A stretch of DNA of 64,000 nt from Myroides guanonis (GCF_900114085.1 NZ_FORU01000001.1:1-64000), one strand, 5' to 3'; shown: positions 35,552-45,768, numbered from the stretch's first letter. Notes: generated from the letters alone by a model not told the origin. Numbers and translations are program-made.

Positions 35552-35569
35552 TTTTTCTTTTAAATAAAT

Positions 35570-35608
35570 AAAAAAGAGACAATTAGAAAATCTAATTGTC
35601 TCTTTTTT
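35570..35608. terminator. Bidirectional terminator between the acidic protein gene and meaB
   Basis: AAAAAGAGACAATTAGA and TCTAATTGTCTCTTTTT form a 17-bp stem with an AAA loop. Confidence 0.85.
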
Positions 35609-36689
35609 ATTTAAAATAGGTTTTTAGAACTAATTGAGCTGCGGCAAATGGAGATATCTCATTTTTTTGAACCGCTTTTTTATTTTTCTCAATAGCCTCA
35701 GCTATTGCTGGAGCATTATAGAAATGCATTAATACTTCTTCCTGAATGGTTTCCATCATCCAAAACTGGTTTTGTTCTTGTCTGTTATTTTGGAAAAAAT
35801 TATTTTCTTTTGTAAGTATAATATATTCTTGAATCATCTCCCATATTTTTAGAATACCTGTCTGTTCAAGAGCACTTGAAGTTCTTACTTCTGGGGGCCA
35901 TCCAGAATCTTTTTTTGGAAATAAATGTAAAGCCCTTACATATTCTAAACGTGCAAGTTGTGCTTTTTTAATATTTTCACCATCTGCTTTATTAATTACA
36001 ACGGCATCTGCCATCTCCATAATTCCTCTTTTAATACCTTGTAATTCATCGCCTGCACCAGCAAGGTTTAAGAGAAGAAAAAAATCAACCATACTGTGAA
36101 CAGCTGTTTCACTTTGCCCAACCCCAACAGTTTCTACTAAAATAATATTGTAACCACATGCTTCACAGAGAATTATAGATTCTCTGGTTTTTCGTGCAAC
36201 CCCGCCTAGACTATTTCCTGATGCAGAAGGACGTATATAAGCATTGGGGTTTTTGACTAACTCTTCCATTCTGGTTTTATCACCTAAAATACTTCCTTTT
36301 GTAATACTACTGCTAGGGTCAATCGCCAAGACTGCAACTTTATTACCTAGAGATGTTAATAGACTACCAAAGGCTTCTATAAATGTACTTTTACCAACTC
36401 CTGGAACTCCAGTGATACCAATTCGAATGGATTTATTGGCAAATGGTAGGCAACCTTGGATAATTTGATTTGCTTTATTATGGTGTTCGGGATTTAAACT
36501 TTCTACTAAGGTAATACCTTGACTTAGCGCAACTGCATCACCCTTAGTGATTCTAGAAATTAATTCTTCCGCAGTTTGTTTTTGCAATCTTTTCTTTTGT
36601 ATAGCTGCAATTGCTGACGCATTCGTGCTATTAGGCGGAACTACTCCTTCGTTTTCTTTCAGTGCCGACTTTCTATTGATATTGTCCAC
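35607..36689 (-). CDS. meaB: Methylmalonyl-CoA mutase-associated GTPase (MeaB/ArgK)
   Basis: MeaB is a G3E-family GTPase that loads and protects the adenosylcobalamin cofactor of methylmalonyl-CoA mutase. The 360-residue protein has the P-loop GVPGVGKSTF, LAIDPSSSITKGSILGDKTRM, VETVGVGQSE, the GTP-specificity NKADG and the helical dimerisation tail. GTG at 36689 appears to be the start (MDNINRKS). The mutase genes are not in the window, but the cobalamin riboswitch 3 kb away is consistent with B12 use. Confidence 0.93.
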   Translation of the reverse strand: MDNINRKSALKENEGVVPPNSTNASAIAAIQKKRLQKQTAEELISRITKGDAVALSQGITLVESLNPEHHNKANQIIQGCLPFANKSIRIGITGVPGVGKSTFIEAFGSLLTSLGNKVAVLAIDPSSSITKGSILGDKTRMEELVKNPNAYIRPSASGNSLGGVARKTRESIILCEACGYNIILVETVGVGQSETAVHSMVDFFLLLNLAGAGDELQGIKRGIMEMADAVVINKADGENIKKAQLARLEYVRALHLFPKKDSGWPPEVRTSSALEQTGILKIWEMIQEYIILTKENNFFQNNRQEQNQFWMMETIQEEVLMHFYNAPAIAEAIEKNKKAVQKNEISPFAAAQLVLKTYFK

Positions 36690-36784
36690 GAGTGTTGTGC
36701 TTTATAAAGTAAAATTAGCAAAATATGTTGCAAATAAAAATCAATTGAAGTAATAACTAGAACATGTGTTCGGTTTAATTTAGC

Positions 36785-36792
36785 TAATTTTG
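36785..36792 (+). promoter_or_regulatory. Putative -7 box of the MFS gene (TAATTTTG)
   Basis: The octamer matches TAnnTTTG and is 19 bp upstream of the ATG. Confidence 0.5.
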
Positions 36793-36810
36793 TATTTATA
36801 GATTATAAGC

Positions 36811-38052
36811 ATGTTTAAAAATTCTAAATCACACCATTCTTTTTTTAAGAAAACCGCTCTTCAAACAAGAGGAAACCTCACTGTTTATCCAATATTATTA
36901 GCGATTAGTGTAGCCCATTTATTCAATGATTTACTACAAGCTCTTATACCAGCGGTATATCCCATGCTGAAAGAAAATTATAATTTGAATTTTGCTCAAA
37001 TTGGAATGATCACTCTTTGTTTTCAAATTTCTTCATCCCTATTACAACCGATTGTAGGAGCATACACAGATAAGAATCCAAAGCCATATTCTCAAATAGT
37101 TGGTATGTTTTTTACTCTTTTTGGAATTTTGGCATTAGCATATGCTAAGGATTATTATTGGGTTTTAGTGTCAGTAACTTTAGTAGGTATTGGATCTTCT
37201 ATTTTTCATCCTGAATCATCTCGAGTGGCCTTCATGGCATCTGGAGGAAAACGAAGTTTAGCTCAGTCAATATTTCAAATTGGAGGAAATGCGGGTACTG
37301 CAATGGCTCCTTTATTGGTTGCATGGATTGTTTTACCATCTGGACAACAACATTTATTATGGTTCGTTTTTGTGGTTTTATTAGCTCAATTAGTTTTATA
37401 TTACATTGGGAGTTGGTATAAGGGTGTTTTGATTTCTAGAAAATTACAACAGAAAAAACCGATTGCGATTCCTAATTTAAGTCAAACTAAAATATCTATG
37501 TCAATTGTAATTCTTTTATTACTTATTTTTTCCAAATATTTTTATGTAGCAAGTATTACTAGTTATTTTCAATTTTATACTATGGATAAGTTTGGAATTT
37601 CTGAAGTGCAAGCACAGGTGTATTTATTTTACTTTCTATTGGCGGTTGCTTTAGGTACTCTTATTGGTGGCTTTTATGGTGATCGTTTGGGAAGGAAATA
37701 TATTATCTGGTTTTCTGTTTTGGGTGTAGCACCATTTACTTTGTTGTTACCTTATGCTGATTTAACTTGGACAGCAATACTCGTAGTTATTATAGGGTTT
37801 ATATTGGCTTCTGCTTTTCCGTCTATCTTGGTTTATGCTCAAGAATTACTTCCAAAAAAGATAGGAATGGTATCGGGCTTGTTCTATGGTTTCGCATTTG
37901 GAATGGGAGGAGTAGGTTCTGCGGTTTTAGGTTTATGGGCAGACCAAACTTCAATTGAATATATATATACCGTTTGTTCCTTCTTACCTCTTATAGGGGT
38001 CATTGCTTATTTTTTACCAGATATGAAAAAAGTAACTTTTACAAAAGAATAA
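36811..38052 (+). CDS. MFS transporter, fosmidomycin-resistance-like
   Basis: The 413-residue protein has twelve hydrophobic segments and strong resemblance to the Fsr (fosmidomycin resistance) branch of the MFS: AHLFNDLLQALIPAVYPMLK near the start, LLQPIVGAYTDKNPKP in loop 2-3, GIGSSIFHPESSRVAFMASGG and GDRLGRKYI in loop 8-9. It is an inner-membrane exporter; real substrate unknown. The FAD oxidase gene follows after 11 bp on the same strand. Confidence 0.9.
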   Translation: MFKNSKSHHSFFKKTALQTRGNLTVYPILLAISVAHLFNDLLQALIPAVYPMLKENYNLNFAQIGMITLCFQISSSLLQPIVGAYTDKNPKPYSQIVGMFFTLFGILALAYAKDYYWVLVSVTLVGIGSSIFHPESSRVAFMASGGKRSLAQSIFQIGGNAGTAMAPLLVAWIVLPSGQQHLLWFVFVVLLAQLVLYYIGSWYKGVLISRKLQQKKPIAIPNLSQTKISMSIVILLLLIFSKYFYVASITSYFQFYTMDKFGISEVQAQVYLFYFLLAVALGTLIGGFYGDRLGRKYIIWFSVLGVAPFTLLLPYADLTWTAILVVIIGFILASAFPSILVYAQELLPKKIGMVSGLFYGFAFGMGGVGSAVLGLWADQTSIEYIYTVCSFLPLIGVIAYFLPDMKKVTFTKE

Positions 38053-38063
38053 GTCTATTATCT

Positions 38064-39488
38064 ATGGAATCAGTTTTTTCAAAAATAACACTTGAACATA
38101 TTGCGGATTTAGTAGATCTACTAGGTAAAGAAAATGTGTGGACAGATAATGAATTACTTTATGAATATGGGAAAGATCAAACAGAAGATTTGGTATTTCC
38201 TCCTGCTGTAGTTTTAAAGCCAAGGACCACTTTGGAAGTTTCTAAGATTATGAGTTATGCGTATAAAAACAGCATAGCCGTCGTTGCTGTAGGAGCTAGA
38301 ACTGGTTTGAGTGGAGGAGTATTGAATGTATGTACTGGAATAGCATTGTCTTTGGAAAGAATGAATAAGATTATTGAGATAGATGAAAATAATTTACAAG
38401 TTCGAACACAACCAGGTGTGGTCACTCAAGTATTGCAAGATCAGGTGTTAGAAAAGGGATTGTTTTATCCTGTTGATCCTGCGAGTAGAGGAAGTTGTTT
38501 TATAGGAGGAAATATAGCGGAGAATGCAGGAGGAGCACGCGCAGTCAAATATGGTGTTACCAAGGATTATGTGTTGAATTTAGAAGTTGTTTTAGCTGAT
38601 GGACAAATTATTTGGACTGGTTCAGATACATTAAAAAATGCAACAGGTTATAATTTAACACAATTGATTATTGGAAGTGAAGGAACTTTAGGTATTGTAA
38701 CCCAGATAGTACTACGTTTAATTCCAAAGAACAATCACGATGTTTTAATGCTTATTCCATTTTATAAAATGGGTGAAGCTGCTGAGGTTGTTTCTACTAT
38801 TTTTAAAGCTGGAATTATACCAAGTGCTTTGGAGTTTATGGAACGAGAAGCTATAGATTGGGCTATGCGTTTTATGCAGGTTGATGGTGTAAATATAAAA
38901 GATGGGATTGAGGCGTTATTGTTGATTGAACTTGATGGTAATTACCTAGAGATATTGATTGAAGAAGCGGAGAAAATAGCTGAATTGGTAGAAGGTTTTA
39001 AAATAGATGATATTTTATTTGCTGAATCAGCTGATCAGAAAGAAGTTCTATGGAGATTGCGTAGAAGTGTAGCAGAAGCGGTAAAGTCGAATTCTGTTTT
39101 TAAGGAAGAAGATACTGTTGTTCCAAGATATGAGTTGCCAAAATTATTGGTAGGAGTTAAGCAAATTGGGTCTAAATACGGATTTAAAACGGTTTGTTAT
39201 GGTCATGCTGGAGATGGGAATCTACATATAAATATAATAAAAGAAGGATTGACAGATGAGCAATGGGAAAAAGATGTTCCCAATGGGATTCGTGAAATTT
39301 TTGAATTAACTGTTTCGCTTAAGGGAACTATTTCGGGAGAACATGGAATAGGATGGGTTCAAAAAAACTATATGAACTTAGCATTTCAGCCGATTGAGTT
39401 AGAACTGATGAAAAAGATTAAAAATGTTTTTGATACGAAGGGAATCTTAAACCCTCATAAGATTTTTCCTGATGATATATCGAATTGA
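38064..39488 (+). CDS. FAD-linked oxidase (GlcD/D-lactate dehydrogenase family)
   Basis: The 474-residue protein has the PCMH-type FAD domain (VAVGARTGLSGG, PASRGSCFIGGNIAENAGG, GSEGTLGIVTQIVLRLIP) and the FAD-oxidase C-terminal domain with CYGHAGDGNLHINI and SGEHGIGWVQ, typical of GlcD-like 2-hydroxyacid dehydrogenases that pass electrons to quinones or partner subunits. D-lactate or glycolate is the most probable substrate. ATG at 38064 is used because earlier in-frame codons overlap the MFS gene. Confidence 0.9.
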   Translation: MESVFSKITLEHIADLVDLLGKENVWTDNELLYEYGKDQTEDLVFPPAVVLKPRTTLEVSKIMSYAYKNSIAVVAVGARTGLSGGVLNVCTGIALSLERMNKIIEIDENNLQVRTQPGVVTQVLQDQVLEKGLFYPVDPASRGSCFIGGNIAENAGGARAVKYGVTKDYVLNLEVVLADGQIIWTGSDTLKNATGYNLTQLIIGSEGTLGIVTQIVLRLIPKNNHDVLMLIPFYKMGEAAEVVSTIFKAGIIPSALEFMEREAIDWAMRFMQVDGVNIKDGIEALLLIELDGNYLEILIEEAEKIAELVEGFKIDDILFAESADQKEVLWRLRRSVAEAVKSNSVFKEEDTVVPRYELPKLLVGVKQIGSKYGFKTVCYGHAGDGNLHINIIKEGLTDEQWEKDVPNGIREIFELTVSLKGTISGEHGIGWVQKNYMNLAFQPIELELMKKIKNVFDTKGILNPHKIFPDDISN

Positions 39489-39607
39489 AATATCGGGGGG
39501 AGTATATATAAAGGCATTGATTAAATTAGGTGTTAATTACTTCGATAGGCAATTTTGATTTAGAGAATAGTGATTAGTTGATTGAAATATCAGTAAATAT
39601 AAAAAGT

Positions 39608-39637
39608 AAAAAAGCCGGCTTTTAAGCCGGCTTTTTT
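39608..39637. terminator. Bidirectional terminator before ccsBA
   Basis: AAAAAAGCCGGCTT and AAGCCGGCTTTTTT form a GC-rich stem between the convergent FAD-oxidase and ccsBA genes. Confidence 0.85.
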
Positions 39638-39653
39638 GTGAAGGAATAGTTCC

Positions 39654-42600
39654 TTATTTTTTTAAATACTTCTTGTATTTGAAATAGGAAAGTGTTCCTA
39701 GAATAATAACAAAAGCAACTGAATAGTAAATTACAGAAGGAGTTACAACTTTATCTCCTTGTGCATAAGAGTGTAGTCCTGTTAAGTAGAAGTTTACACC
39801 GAAATAAGTCATCATAATTGCATAGAATGCAATTATACTCATAAGATTATAAACCCATGTACCTCTAAAAGCAGGAACAAAACGAGCGTGGATAACAAAA
39901 GCATATACCATAATACTCACTAAAGCCCAAGTCTCTTTAGGGTCCCATCCCCAATAACGTCCCCAGCTCTCATTTGCCCATTGACCTCCTAGAAAGTTAC
40001 CAATAGTAAGTAATACTAAACCTACAGTTAAAGCCATTTCGTTGATATAGGTAATTTCTTTGATATTTAAATCCATTATCTTACGGTTCTTGTCATTCGT
40101 GAACAACATAAGAATTAAAGCAACAACACCTAAAATCATACCCAAGGTAAACGGACCGTAAGAAGCAACAATTACAGCAACGTGTATAATTAGCCAATAT
40201 GAGTTTAGAACTGGTTGTAAATTAGCAATTGATGGGTCCATCCAGTTTTGATGTGCTCCCCAAAGAATCATACCACAAACAAATGCTGTTGAAGCAATGG
40301 TTAAGAATGATTTTCTACCAAAATACAATCCGAATAGGGTAGTAGCCCATGCAACGTAAATTACAGATTCGTATGCGTCACTCCAAGGAGCATGTCCTGA
40401 AACATACCAACGAACTGCTAATCCTAGAGTGTGAATGATAAAGAGTGTAACTACTAAAGCAGAACATACTTTGATTACTTTATGAATCCATTTAGCAGGT
40501 TTAAGAATCTGAATAATTACAGAAACAAACATGACTAAAGCAATCAACATATAATAGCTATACAAAGTCTTGAAAATATTGTATTTATTGTAAAGGATTT
40601 CAGACTTAACGCGGTTTTCACTAGGCATTACATCACTACCATATTTTTTCTGATACCCATGTATAGATTCTAAAAATTCATCAGCACTTTTAAAATCTTT
40701 AGATTCAATTCCTTTTAGTAAGGAAGTCATGTATAATGGAAGTATGTTTTTGGTATAAGTAGAATCAATACCTGTAATTCCAGCTTCATTCAATTCTGCA
40801 TAAGATACCCATTTGTCATTTTCATGGTTGGGAATAGGAAAGATCGTAAGTATTCGACCACTTAAAGCAGATAGCATTAAATTGACTTTAGAATCAACAT
40901 CAATGAAATCTTTTTGAAATTGGTTTTTAATAGCAGCATGATTTGCATCATCTAATACTGGACCGATTTTATAGTTTCCTTTTTCGTCAAAGAAATCTAC
41001 TACAGCAGCATAACTTGCATCTTTTGGTAAACCAATTGTAGATCTTAAACTGTCATTTCCTCTTTTAAGAAGGATGATAGGTACTTGGTACCAAAGATTT
41101 GGAAATTGAGCCATCGATAAAAAGGCTTGGTCTGAATTCAAATCTTTATAGTGGTCTGATTTGTATACTTTTCTCAATAACTCAGAAGAGAAAGTATTGA
41201 TTGGTTTCATCCTTCCAACACCATCCTGAATAACCAGTTCTCCAAATCGACTTGCGTGTTCTGGAGTAATTTTACTCAACTGTATTAAGGAATCTACCTG
41301 CTGTACGGTTGGCATATTATGTTGGTTGTGCTGTGCAAACGTACCTAATGAGAAGAATAGAAGTAAGGCTGTAAGCATACTCGCTTTTTTCTCTTTTATT
41401 TTATTCAATTTTCTTCTCAAATCTTCAAATCTTGTATTTCTGTCAAATAATATTGCTAACATACCAATATATAGGAAGGTGTATCCAATATAGGTTATCC
41501 AAGTTCCCCAAAAATCGTGATTTACGGAAAGAATAGTTCCTTTTTCATCTTCGTCAAATTGTGCTTGAAAGAATCTATAGCCCTTGTGGTCTAATACGTT
41601 ATTCATATAGATTCGCGCATCAAAGTCTCCATCAGGATCAAGAACCGTAACCTGACTTTCAAAAGCAGCATAGCTTTTTTCTGTACCAGGATATTTTTCA
41701 GCAATAAATTTATTAAGACGCACTTGGAAAGGAGTTTCATAAACTTTACTTCCAAACATCAAAGTGAAATCTAAACCACCAATAGTAATTGATTGAGGAG
41801 TTCCCATACGACCAGCTTTTCCTTTTAGAATAAGCTCTTCTTCTTTACCTTGAGAACGTACAGTAACTACTAAAGCATCTTCTGTCATCTTATCTTTGTA
41901 GTCACCATTTGAAACGATGTCAATTCTACCTTTTGAAGGTAATTCTGGTAATACAAATTGTGTTACTCCAAGATTGTATAAAGCGCGAAAGTTTAAACTT
42001 TGCAAACTATCCTTTATAACATTTCCTGTTGATTGAGTGGCCATGACCATGTAAGAGCCGTCAAAAGGTGTTTCTATTTTAAAGTTATCACCTTCTTTAT
42101 AGATGTTGATAGCTCCTTCAGTAGGTTTATTGAAAGCGTACAGTATGTTGTGGATATTTGAAACCTTACCTTCCTCAAGGTGATGTTCATGTCGCTCCCC
42201 GTCAGAGGATTCAACAAGTTTCAAAAAGTATACTCCATTTGGGTCTTCTACAACTGCTTCTGTAGCTCCCATAATGAATTCTTTATACTCCACTTCGAAG
42301 GGAATTCCGTTAAATTCTTTCTTCATTTTAAAATGATTGTCAGTTGCAGCTGACATCAGTTTTGAAGATTCGAACGTTCGACGTCTCATTTCGCCCTCAT
42401 ATTCTCCATCTGCCATAACTGTTAGGTATGTACGATCTGAAAAGATATGGCTAGAACTTTCACCTTCTCTAATAGGCATCATTCCTTCAAAACTGATATA
42501 TCGAGTTGTAAAGGCGCCAATCATAATTAATATAAAAGACAAGTGCAACAGAAGTGTAGCCCACTTTTCTTTTTTATGAAGGGAATATTTCTTTATGTTT

Positions 42601-42791
42601 CCAATGAAATTTAGAACAAAAAAGAACATTATGGCTTCAAACCATTTTGCATTGTAGATTAAAATTCGAGCAGTGTCTGTATTATATCTGTCTTCGATAA
42701 AGGTACCTATTGCTAGAGCAGCAGCATACACAATAAAAAGAACGGCCATCAATCTTGAAGATGAAAAGAAGGCGATTATTTTTTTGTCCAT
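39654..42791 (-). CDS. ccsA: Fused cytochrome c biogenesis protein CcsBA (ResB-CcsA)
   Basis: The 1045-residue membrane protein joins ResB/CcsB (N-terminal half, with SSSRLMAVLFIVYAAALAIGT and a large periplasmic domain, then further membrane segments near 440-485) to CcsA (C-terminal multi-helix half) in System II cytochrome c maturation. The haem-handling WGWDPKETWALV is at 947-958, and histidines such as IIHVAVIVASYGP are positioned as in CcsA. The protein exports haem and attaches it to apocytochromes. It has a good TATTTTTG promoter and a terminator, so it is a single-gene unit. Confidence 0.93.
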   Translation of the reverse strand: MDKKIIAFFSSSRLMAVLFIVYAAALAIGTFIEDRYNTDTARILIYNAKWFEAIMFFFVLNFIGNIKKYSLHKKEKWATLLLHLSFILIMIGAFTTRYISFEGMMPIREGESSSHIFSDRTYLTVMADGEYEGEMRRRTFESSKLMSAATDNHFKMKKEFNGIPFEVEYKEFIMGATEAVVEDPNGVYFLKLVESSDGERHEHHLEEGKVSNIHNILYAFNKPTEGAINIYKEGDNFKIETPFDGSYMVMATQSTGNVIKDSLQSLNFRALYNLGVTQFVLPELPSKGRIDIVSNGDYKDKMTEDALVVTVRSQGKEEELILKGKAGRMGTPQSITIGGLDFTLMFGSKVYETPFQVRLNKFIAEKYPGTEKSYAAFESQVTVLDPDGDFDARIYMNNVLDHKGYRFFQAQFDEDEKGTILSVNHDFWGTWITYIGYTFLYIGMLAILFDRNTRFEDLRRKLNKIKEKKASMLTALLLFFSLGTFAQHNQHNMPTVQQVDSLIQLSKITPEHASRFGELVIQDGVGRMKPINTFSSELLRKVYKSDHYKDLNSDQAFLSMAQFPNLWYQVPIILLKRGNDSLRSTIGLPKDASYAAVVDFFDEKGNYKIGPVLDDANHAAIKNQFQKDFIDVDSKVNLMLSALSGRILTIFPIPNHENDKWVSYAELNEAGITGIDSTYTKNILPLYMTSLLKGIESKDFKSADEFLESIHGYQKKYGSDVMPSENRVKSEILYNKYNIFKTLYSYYMLIALVMFVSVIIQILKPAKWIHKVIKVCSALVVTLFIIHTLGLAVRWYVSGHAPWSDAYESVIYVAWATTLFGLYFGRKSFLTIASTAFVCGMILWGAHQNWMDPSIANLQPVLNSYWLIIHVAVIVASYGPFTLGMILGVVALILMLFTNDKNRKIMDLNIKEITYINEMALTVGLVLLTIGNFLGGQWANESWGRYWGWDPKETWALVSIMVYAFVIHARFVPAFRGTWVYNLMSIIAFYAIMMTYFGVNFYLTGLHSYAQGDKVVTPSVIYYSVAFVIILGTLSYFKYKKYLKK

Positions 42792-42825
42792 GAGTAGAGT
42801 GTTGTTTGAGATTTAATAATTCCAA

Positions 42826-42833
42826 CAAAAATA
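42826..42833 (-). promoter_or_regulatory. Putative -7 box of ccsBA (TATTTTTG)
   Basis: The minus-strand octamer matches TAnnTTTG and lies 35 bp upstream of the start codon. Confidence 0.5.
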
Positions 42834-42888
42834 GGGAAATTGACCTCTTTTCTTGCATATTTAACTTATTATTTGGTATTGAATATAT

Positions 42889-42921
42889 TTGTTTTTTTAT
42901 GTGCAAAAAACTTTACATTTG
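42889..42921 (+). promoter_or_regulatory. Promoter of the aminotransferase gene
   Basis: TTG at 42889-42891, a 22-nt spacer and TACATTTG at 42914-42921 match the Bacteroidota -33/-7 pattern. The leader to the ATG would be about 65 nt. Confidence 0.55.
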
Positions 42922-42991
42922 CAATGACTTTTAAAGAACCCCATACGTTCTATAAAGTGGTTCAATTTTGTATGGAAATAAATGTACAACT

Positions 42992-44191
42992 ATGCCAAAA
43001 ATCTCTTTAAAAGGGCAAAACATGCCCGAATCACCTATTAGAAAATTGGTTCCTTATGCAGATATTGCAAAAAAGAAAGGAAATCACGTTTATCATTTAA
43101 ATATCGGTCAACCAGATATAAAAACACCTGAGGTAGCTTTACAAGCAGTCAAAGATGCGGATATCACAGTGTTAGAATATAGTCATTCTGCCGGTTTTGA
43201 GAGTTATAGAAAAAAACTTGCGACATATTATCAAAAACATCAATTAGATGTAAATGTAGAGGATATTATCATTACTACTGGAGGTTCAGAAGCCCTAATG
43301 TTTGCTTTGGGTAGTACTTTGGATCCAGGAGATGAGGTTATTATTCCAGAACCTTTTTACGCTAATTACAATGGATTCTCTATTGCTAATGGAGTAAATA
43401 TTGTTCCTGTAATGTCTACTTTGGAAGAAGGTTTTGCACTTCCCAAAATTGCTGATTTTGAAAAACAAATCACTTCTAAAACAAAAGCAATTTTAATTTG
43501 TAATCCAGGTAATCCAACAGGGTATTTGTATTCAGAAGAAGAAATGAATCAATTAGCTGATTTAGTTATTAAGCATGATTTATTCTTAATTGCTGATGAA
43601 GTTTATCGCGAATTTGCTTATGATGGATATAAACATATCTCTGTGATGAGTATGCCTAAATTAGCTGAGTATGCTATTATGGTAGATTCTGTTTCTAAAC
43701 GTTACAGTATGTGTGGTGCTCGTATTGGATGTGTAGTTTCTAAAAACAAAGCTTTTATGACAGCAGCAATGAAATTTGCACAGGCTCGTTTAAGCCCTCC
43801 TACATTTGCTCAAATTGCTTCTGAAGCAGCATTAGATACTCCTCAAAGTTATTTTGATGAGGTTATTGAAGAGTATAAGGAAAGACGTGATGTTTTTATT
43901 GCAGCATTAAGAGAGATAGAAGGATTAGAAGTTAGTATGCCTAATGGTTCTTTTTATTGCGTTGCTAAATTCCCAGTAAAAAATGCTGATGATTTTGCTA
44001 AGTGGTTGTTAGAATCTTATGATTTTAATGGAGAAACTGTAATGATTGCGCCTGCAGCAGGATTTTATTCTACACCTGGTGTTGGATTGAATGAAGCTCG
44101 TATGGCTTATGTTCTTAAAAAAGAAGATTTGATTCGTTCAGCTCAAATTTTAAAAGAAGCATTGAAAGTGTATAAGACGGTTGAGAAATAG
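42992..44191 (+). CDS. Pyridoxal phosphate-dependent class I/II aminotransferase
   Basis: The 399-residue protein is a fold-type I aminotransferase. Support: HLNIGQPDIKTPE, ITTGGSEALMFAL, the PLP-contact NPGNPTGYLYSEEE, ADEVYREFAYDG and the lysine in DSVSKRYSMCGARIG. This subgroup acts on aspartate, aromatic or branched-chain amino acids; specificity is not decidable here. ATG at 42992 is chosen over a TTG at 42968. Followed by a terminator. Confidence 0.93.
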   Translation: MPKISLKGQNMPESPIRKLVPYADIAKKKGNHVYHLNIGQPDIKTPEVALQAVKDADITVLEYSHSAGFESYRKKLATYYQKHQLDVNVEDIIITTGGSEALMFALGSTLDPGDEVIIPEPFYANYNGFSIANGVNIVPVMSTLEEGFALPKIADFEKQITSKTKAILICNPGNPTGYLYSEEEMNQLADLVIKHDLFLIADEVYREFAYDGYKHISVMSMPKLAEYAIMVDSVSKRYSMCGARIGCVVSKNKAFMTAAMKFAQARLSPPTFAQIASEAALDTPQSYFDEVIEEYKERRDVFIAALREIEGLEVSMPNGSFYCVAKFPVKNADDFAKWLLESYDFNGETVMIAPAAGFYSTPGVGLNEARMAYVLKKEDLIRSAQILKEALKVYKTVEK

Positions 44192-44218
44192 CAGGAATGT
44201 TATTTTATCTATATAATC

Positions 44219-44248
44219 AAAAAAGGCTGTCACACGACAGCCTTTTTT
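44219..44248. terminator. Bidirectional terminator between aminotransferase and ZIP genes
   Basis: AAAAAAGGCTGTC and GACAGCCTTTTTT with an ACAC loop. Confidence 0.85.
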
Positions 44249-44278
44249 ATTGTTATAATTTTACTTCGAAAAAAAAGC

Positions 44279-45001
44279 CTAAACAAAATACGCCAATACC
44301 ACCCCGATGATTATAGAAATCAATTTGGCTAAATTAAAACGATGACCTTCACTACTTTCAAATATGATAGTTGAAGAAATATGAAACAGTATCCCTACAA
44401 CAATGGCTGATATTTCTGTGTAATAATTTTTTAGAAATCCTATATTGTCAGATAAAAGAGTACCCAATGGAGTCATAAATGCAAAAGCAATCATGAAAAA
44501 GAAAATCCATTTCTTATTCATTTCCGCATTGATAAAAAAAGAAGTTAATATAACGGCTATTGGAAGATGGTGTATTGCTATGCCAAAGGCTAAGTCCGAG
44601 TGTTGACTAATTGGCATTCCTTCTAGAAAAGCATGTAAGCATAAACTAAAGAATAGCAACCATGGTATTTTATTCATTTTTCCATGGGAATGTACATGTC
44701 CATGTTCTGCACCTTTAGAAAAGTATTCTAAGATGATTTGAAAGACAATTCCTGCCATGATAAAGAATCCGATATTTGATTTGTTATGTACATGTTGATG
44801 GCTATCACCTATTTGATCATGGGCTCCTTGAAGAGCTTCAAATTGATAGACATCTGGTAATAAATGAGTCACCGTTATGGTTAGTAAAAATGAACCGCTA
44901 AAGGCTAAAAGCAACTTTAGATTTCGTGGGTTTTTCGGTTCTATGAATATAGCAATAAGATAGCCTATTACAACCGAAAGTAATGGTAGTGCGTATATCA
45001 T
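44279..45001 (-). CDS. ZIP family metal transporter
   Basis: The 240-residue inner-membrane protein has about seven hydrophobic segments. It contains the ZIP metal-binding helices LCLHAFLEGMPISQHSD and AIHHLPIAVIL, and a histidine-rich loop (GHVHSHGK) usual for zinc or iron importers of this family. It is 6 bp downstream of the methyltransferase gene, so the two form an operon. Confidence 0.88.
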   Translation of the reverse strand: MIYALPLLSVVIGYLIAIFIEPKNPRNLKLLLAFSGSFLLTITVTHLLPDVYQFEALQGAHDQIGDSHQHVHNKSNIGFFIMAGIVFQIILEYFSKGAEHGHVHSHGKMNKIPWLLFFSLCLHAFLEGMPISQHSDLAFGIAIHHLPIAVILTSFFINAEMNKKWIFFFMIAFAFMTPLGTLLSDNIGFLKNYYTEISAIVVGILFHISSTIIFESSEGHRFNLAKLISIIIGVVLAYFV

Positions 45002-45007
45002 TTTATT

Positions 45008-45739
45008 TTATTTAAATATCATAATGAGTCTGTCTGATTCCCCTTTATGGAATTTGTGCAATTTATAATCGCCAAAAACATCTAATAGATAAATATCATT
45101 TTCCTCCATCATTTTTTCAAAATCCTCCAAACGTAAAGCTCTTACATGTTCTGTGTATTGGTGTTGCTTGCCATCGGCTAAAAAAGAAATATCTTTAATG
45201 ATAAAACCGCTTTCATATCGTCTTTTCATATAAAAGTCAATACCATCTACCGTTTTCACTTCTTCAGCTACTAGGTTGGCAATAACTTTATCAACATTCA
45301 TGAAATCTATAACTGCAAAACCTGTTTCGTTTAAGCTCTCTTGGATTGCTTTTAGAGTTTTGGTATTGTCATTAGGATCAGAGAAGTATCCAAAACTTGT
45401 AAAAAGATTAAAGATAGCGTCGTATTTTTGATCCATAGGCTCCCTCATATCATGAATCTGGAAGTGTAATGTCTCTTTCTCTTTTGTTTTGGCATATTGT
45501 ATGCTATTTGGAGAAAGGTCTACTCCGGTAACATCATAACCTAAAGAAGATAAGTAAACTGCGTGTCTTCCTCTTCCACAAGCTAAGTCTAAAATTTTAG
45601 CATCCTCAGGTAAATTAAGGTATTCAGAGAGATTATCTATTAAAAGTTGAGCTTCTTCATAATCACGATCTTTGTATAAGGTGTGGTAATAACTAGTGTC
45701 AAACCACGAGGCATACCAACTTGAATTTTCTTTTTGCAT
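45008..45739 (-). CDS. Class I SAM-dependent methyltransferase
   Basis: The 243-residue protein has the SAM motif I ILDLACGRGRHAVYLSSLG, motif II VTGVDLSPNSIQYAK, and AIFNLFTSFGYF with the following region typical of small methyltransferases of the Methyltransf_25 type. Substrate unknown. It has a TAAATTTG box upstream and is followed by the ZIP gene, which may share its transcript. Confidence 0.87.
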   Translation of the reverse strand: MQKENSSWYASWFDTSYYHTLYKDRDYEEAQLLIDNLSEYLNLPEDAKILDLACGRGRHAVYLSSLGYDVTGVDLSPNSIQYAKTKEKETLHFQIHDMREPMDQKYDAIFNLFTSFGYFSDPNDNTKTLKAIQESLNETGFAVIDFMNVDKVIANLVAEEVKTVDGIDFYMKRRYESGFIIKDISFLADGKQHQYTEHVRALRLEDFEKMMEENDIYLLDVFGDYKLHKFHKGESDRLIMIFK

Positions 45740-45768
45740 TGTTTTCTTTATAATACTTTTATAGCCTA

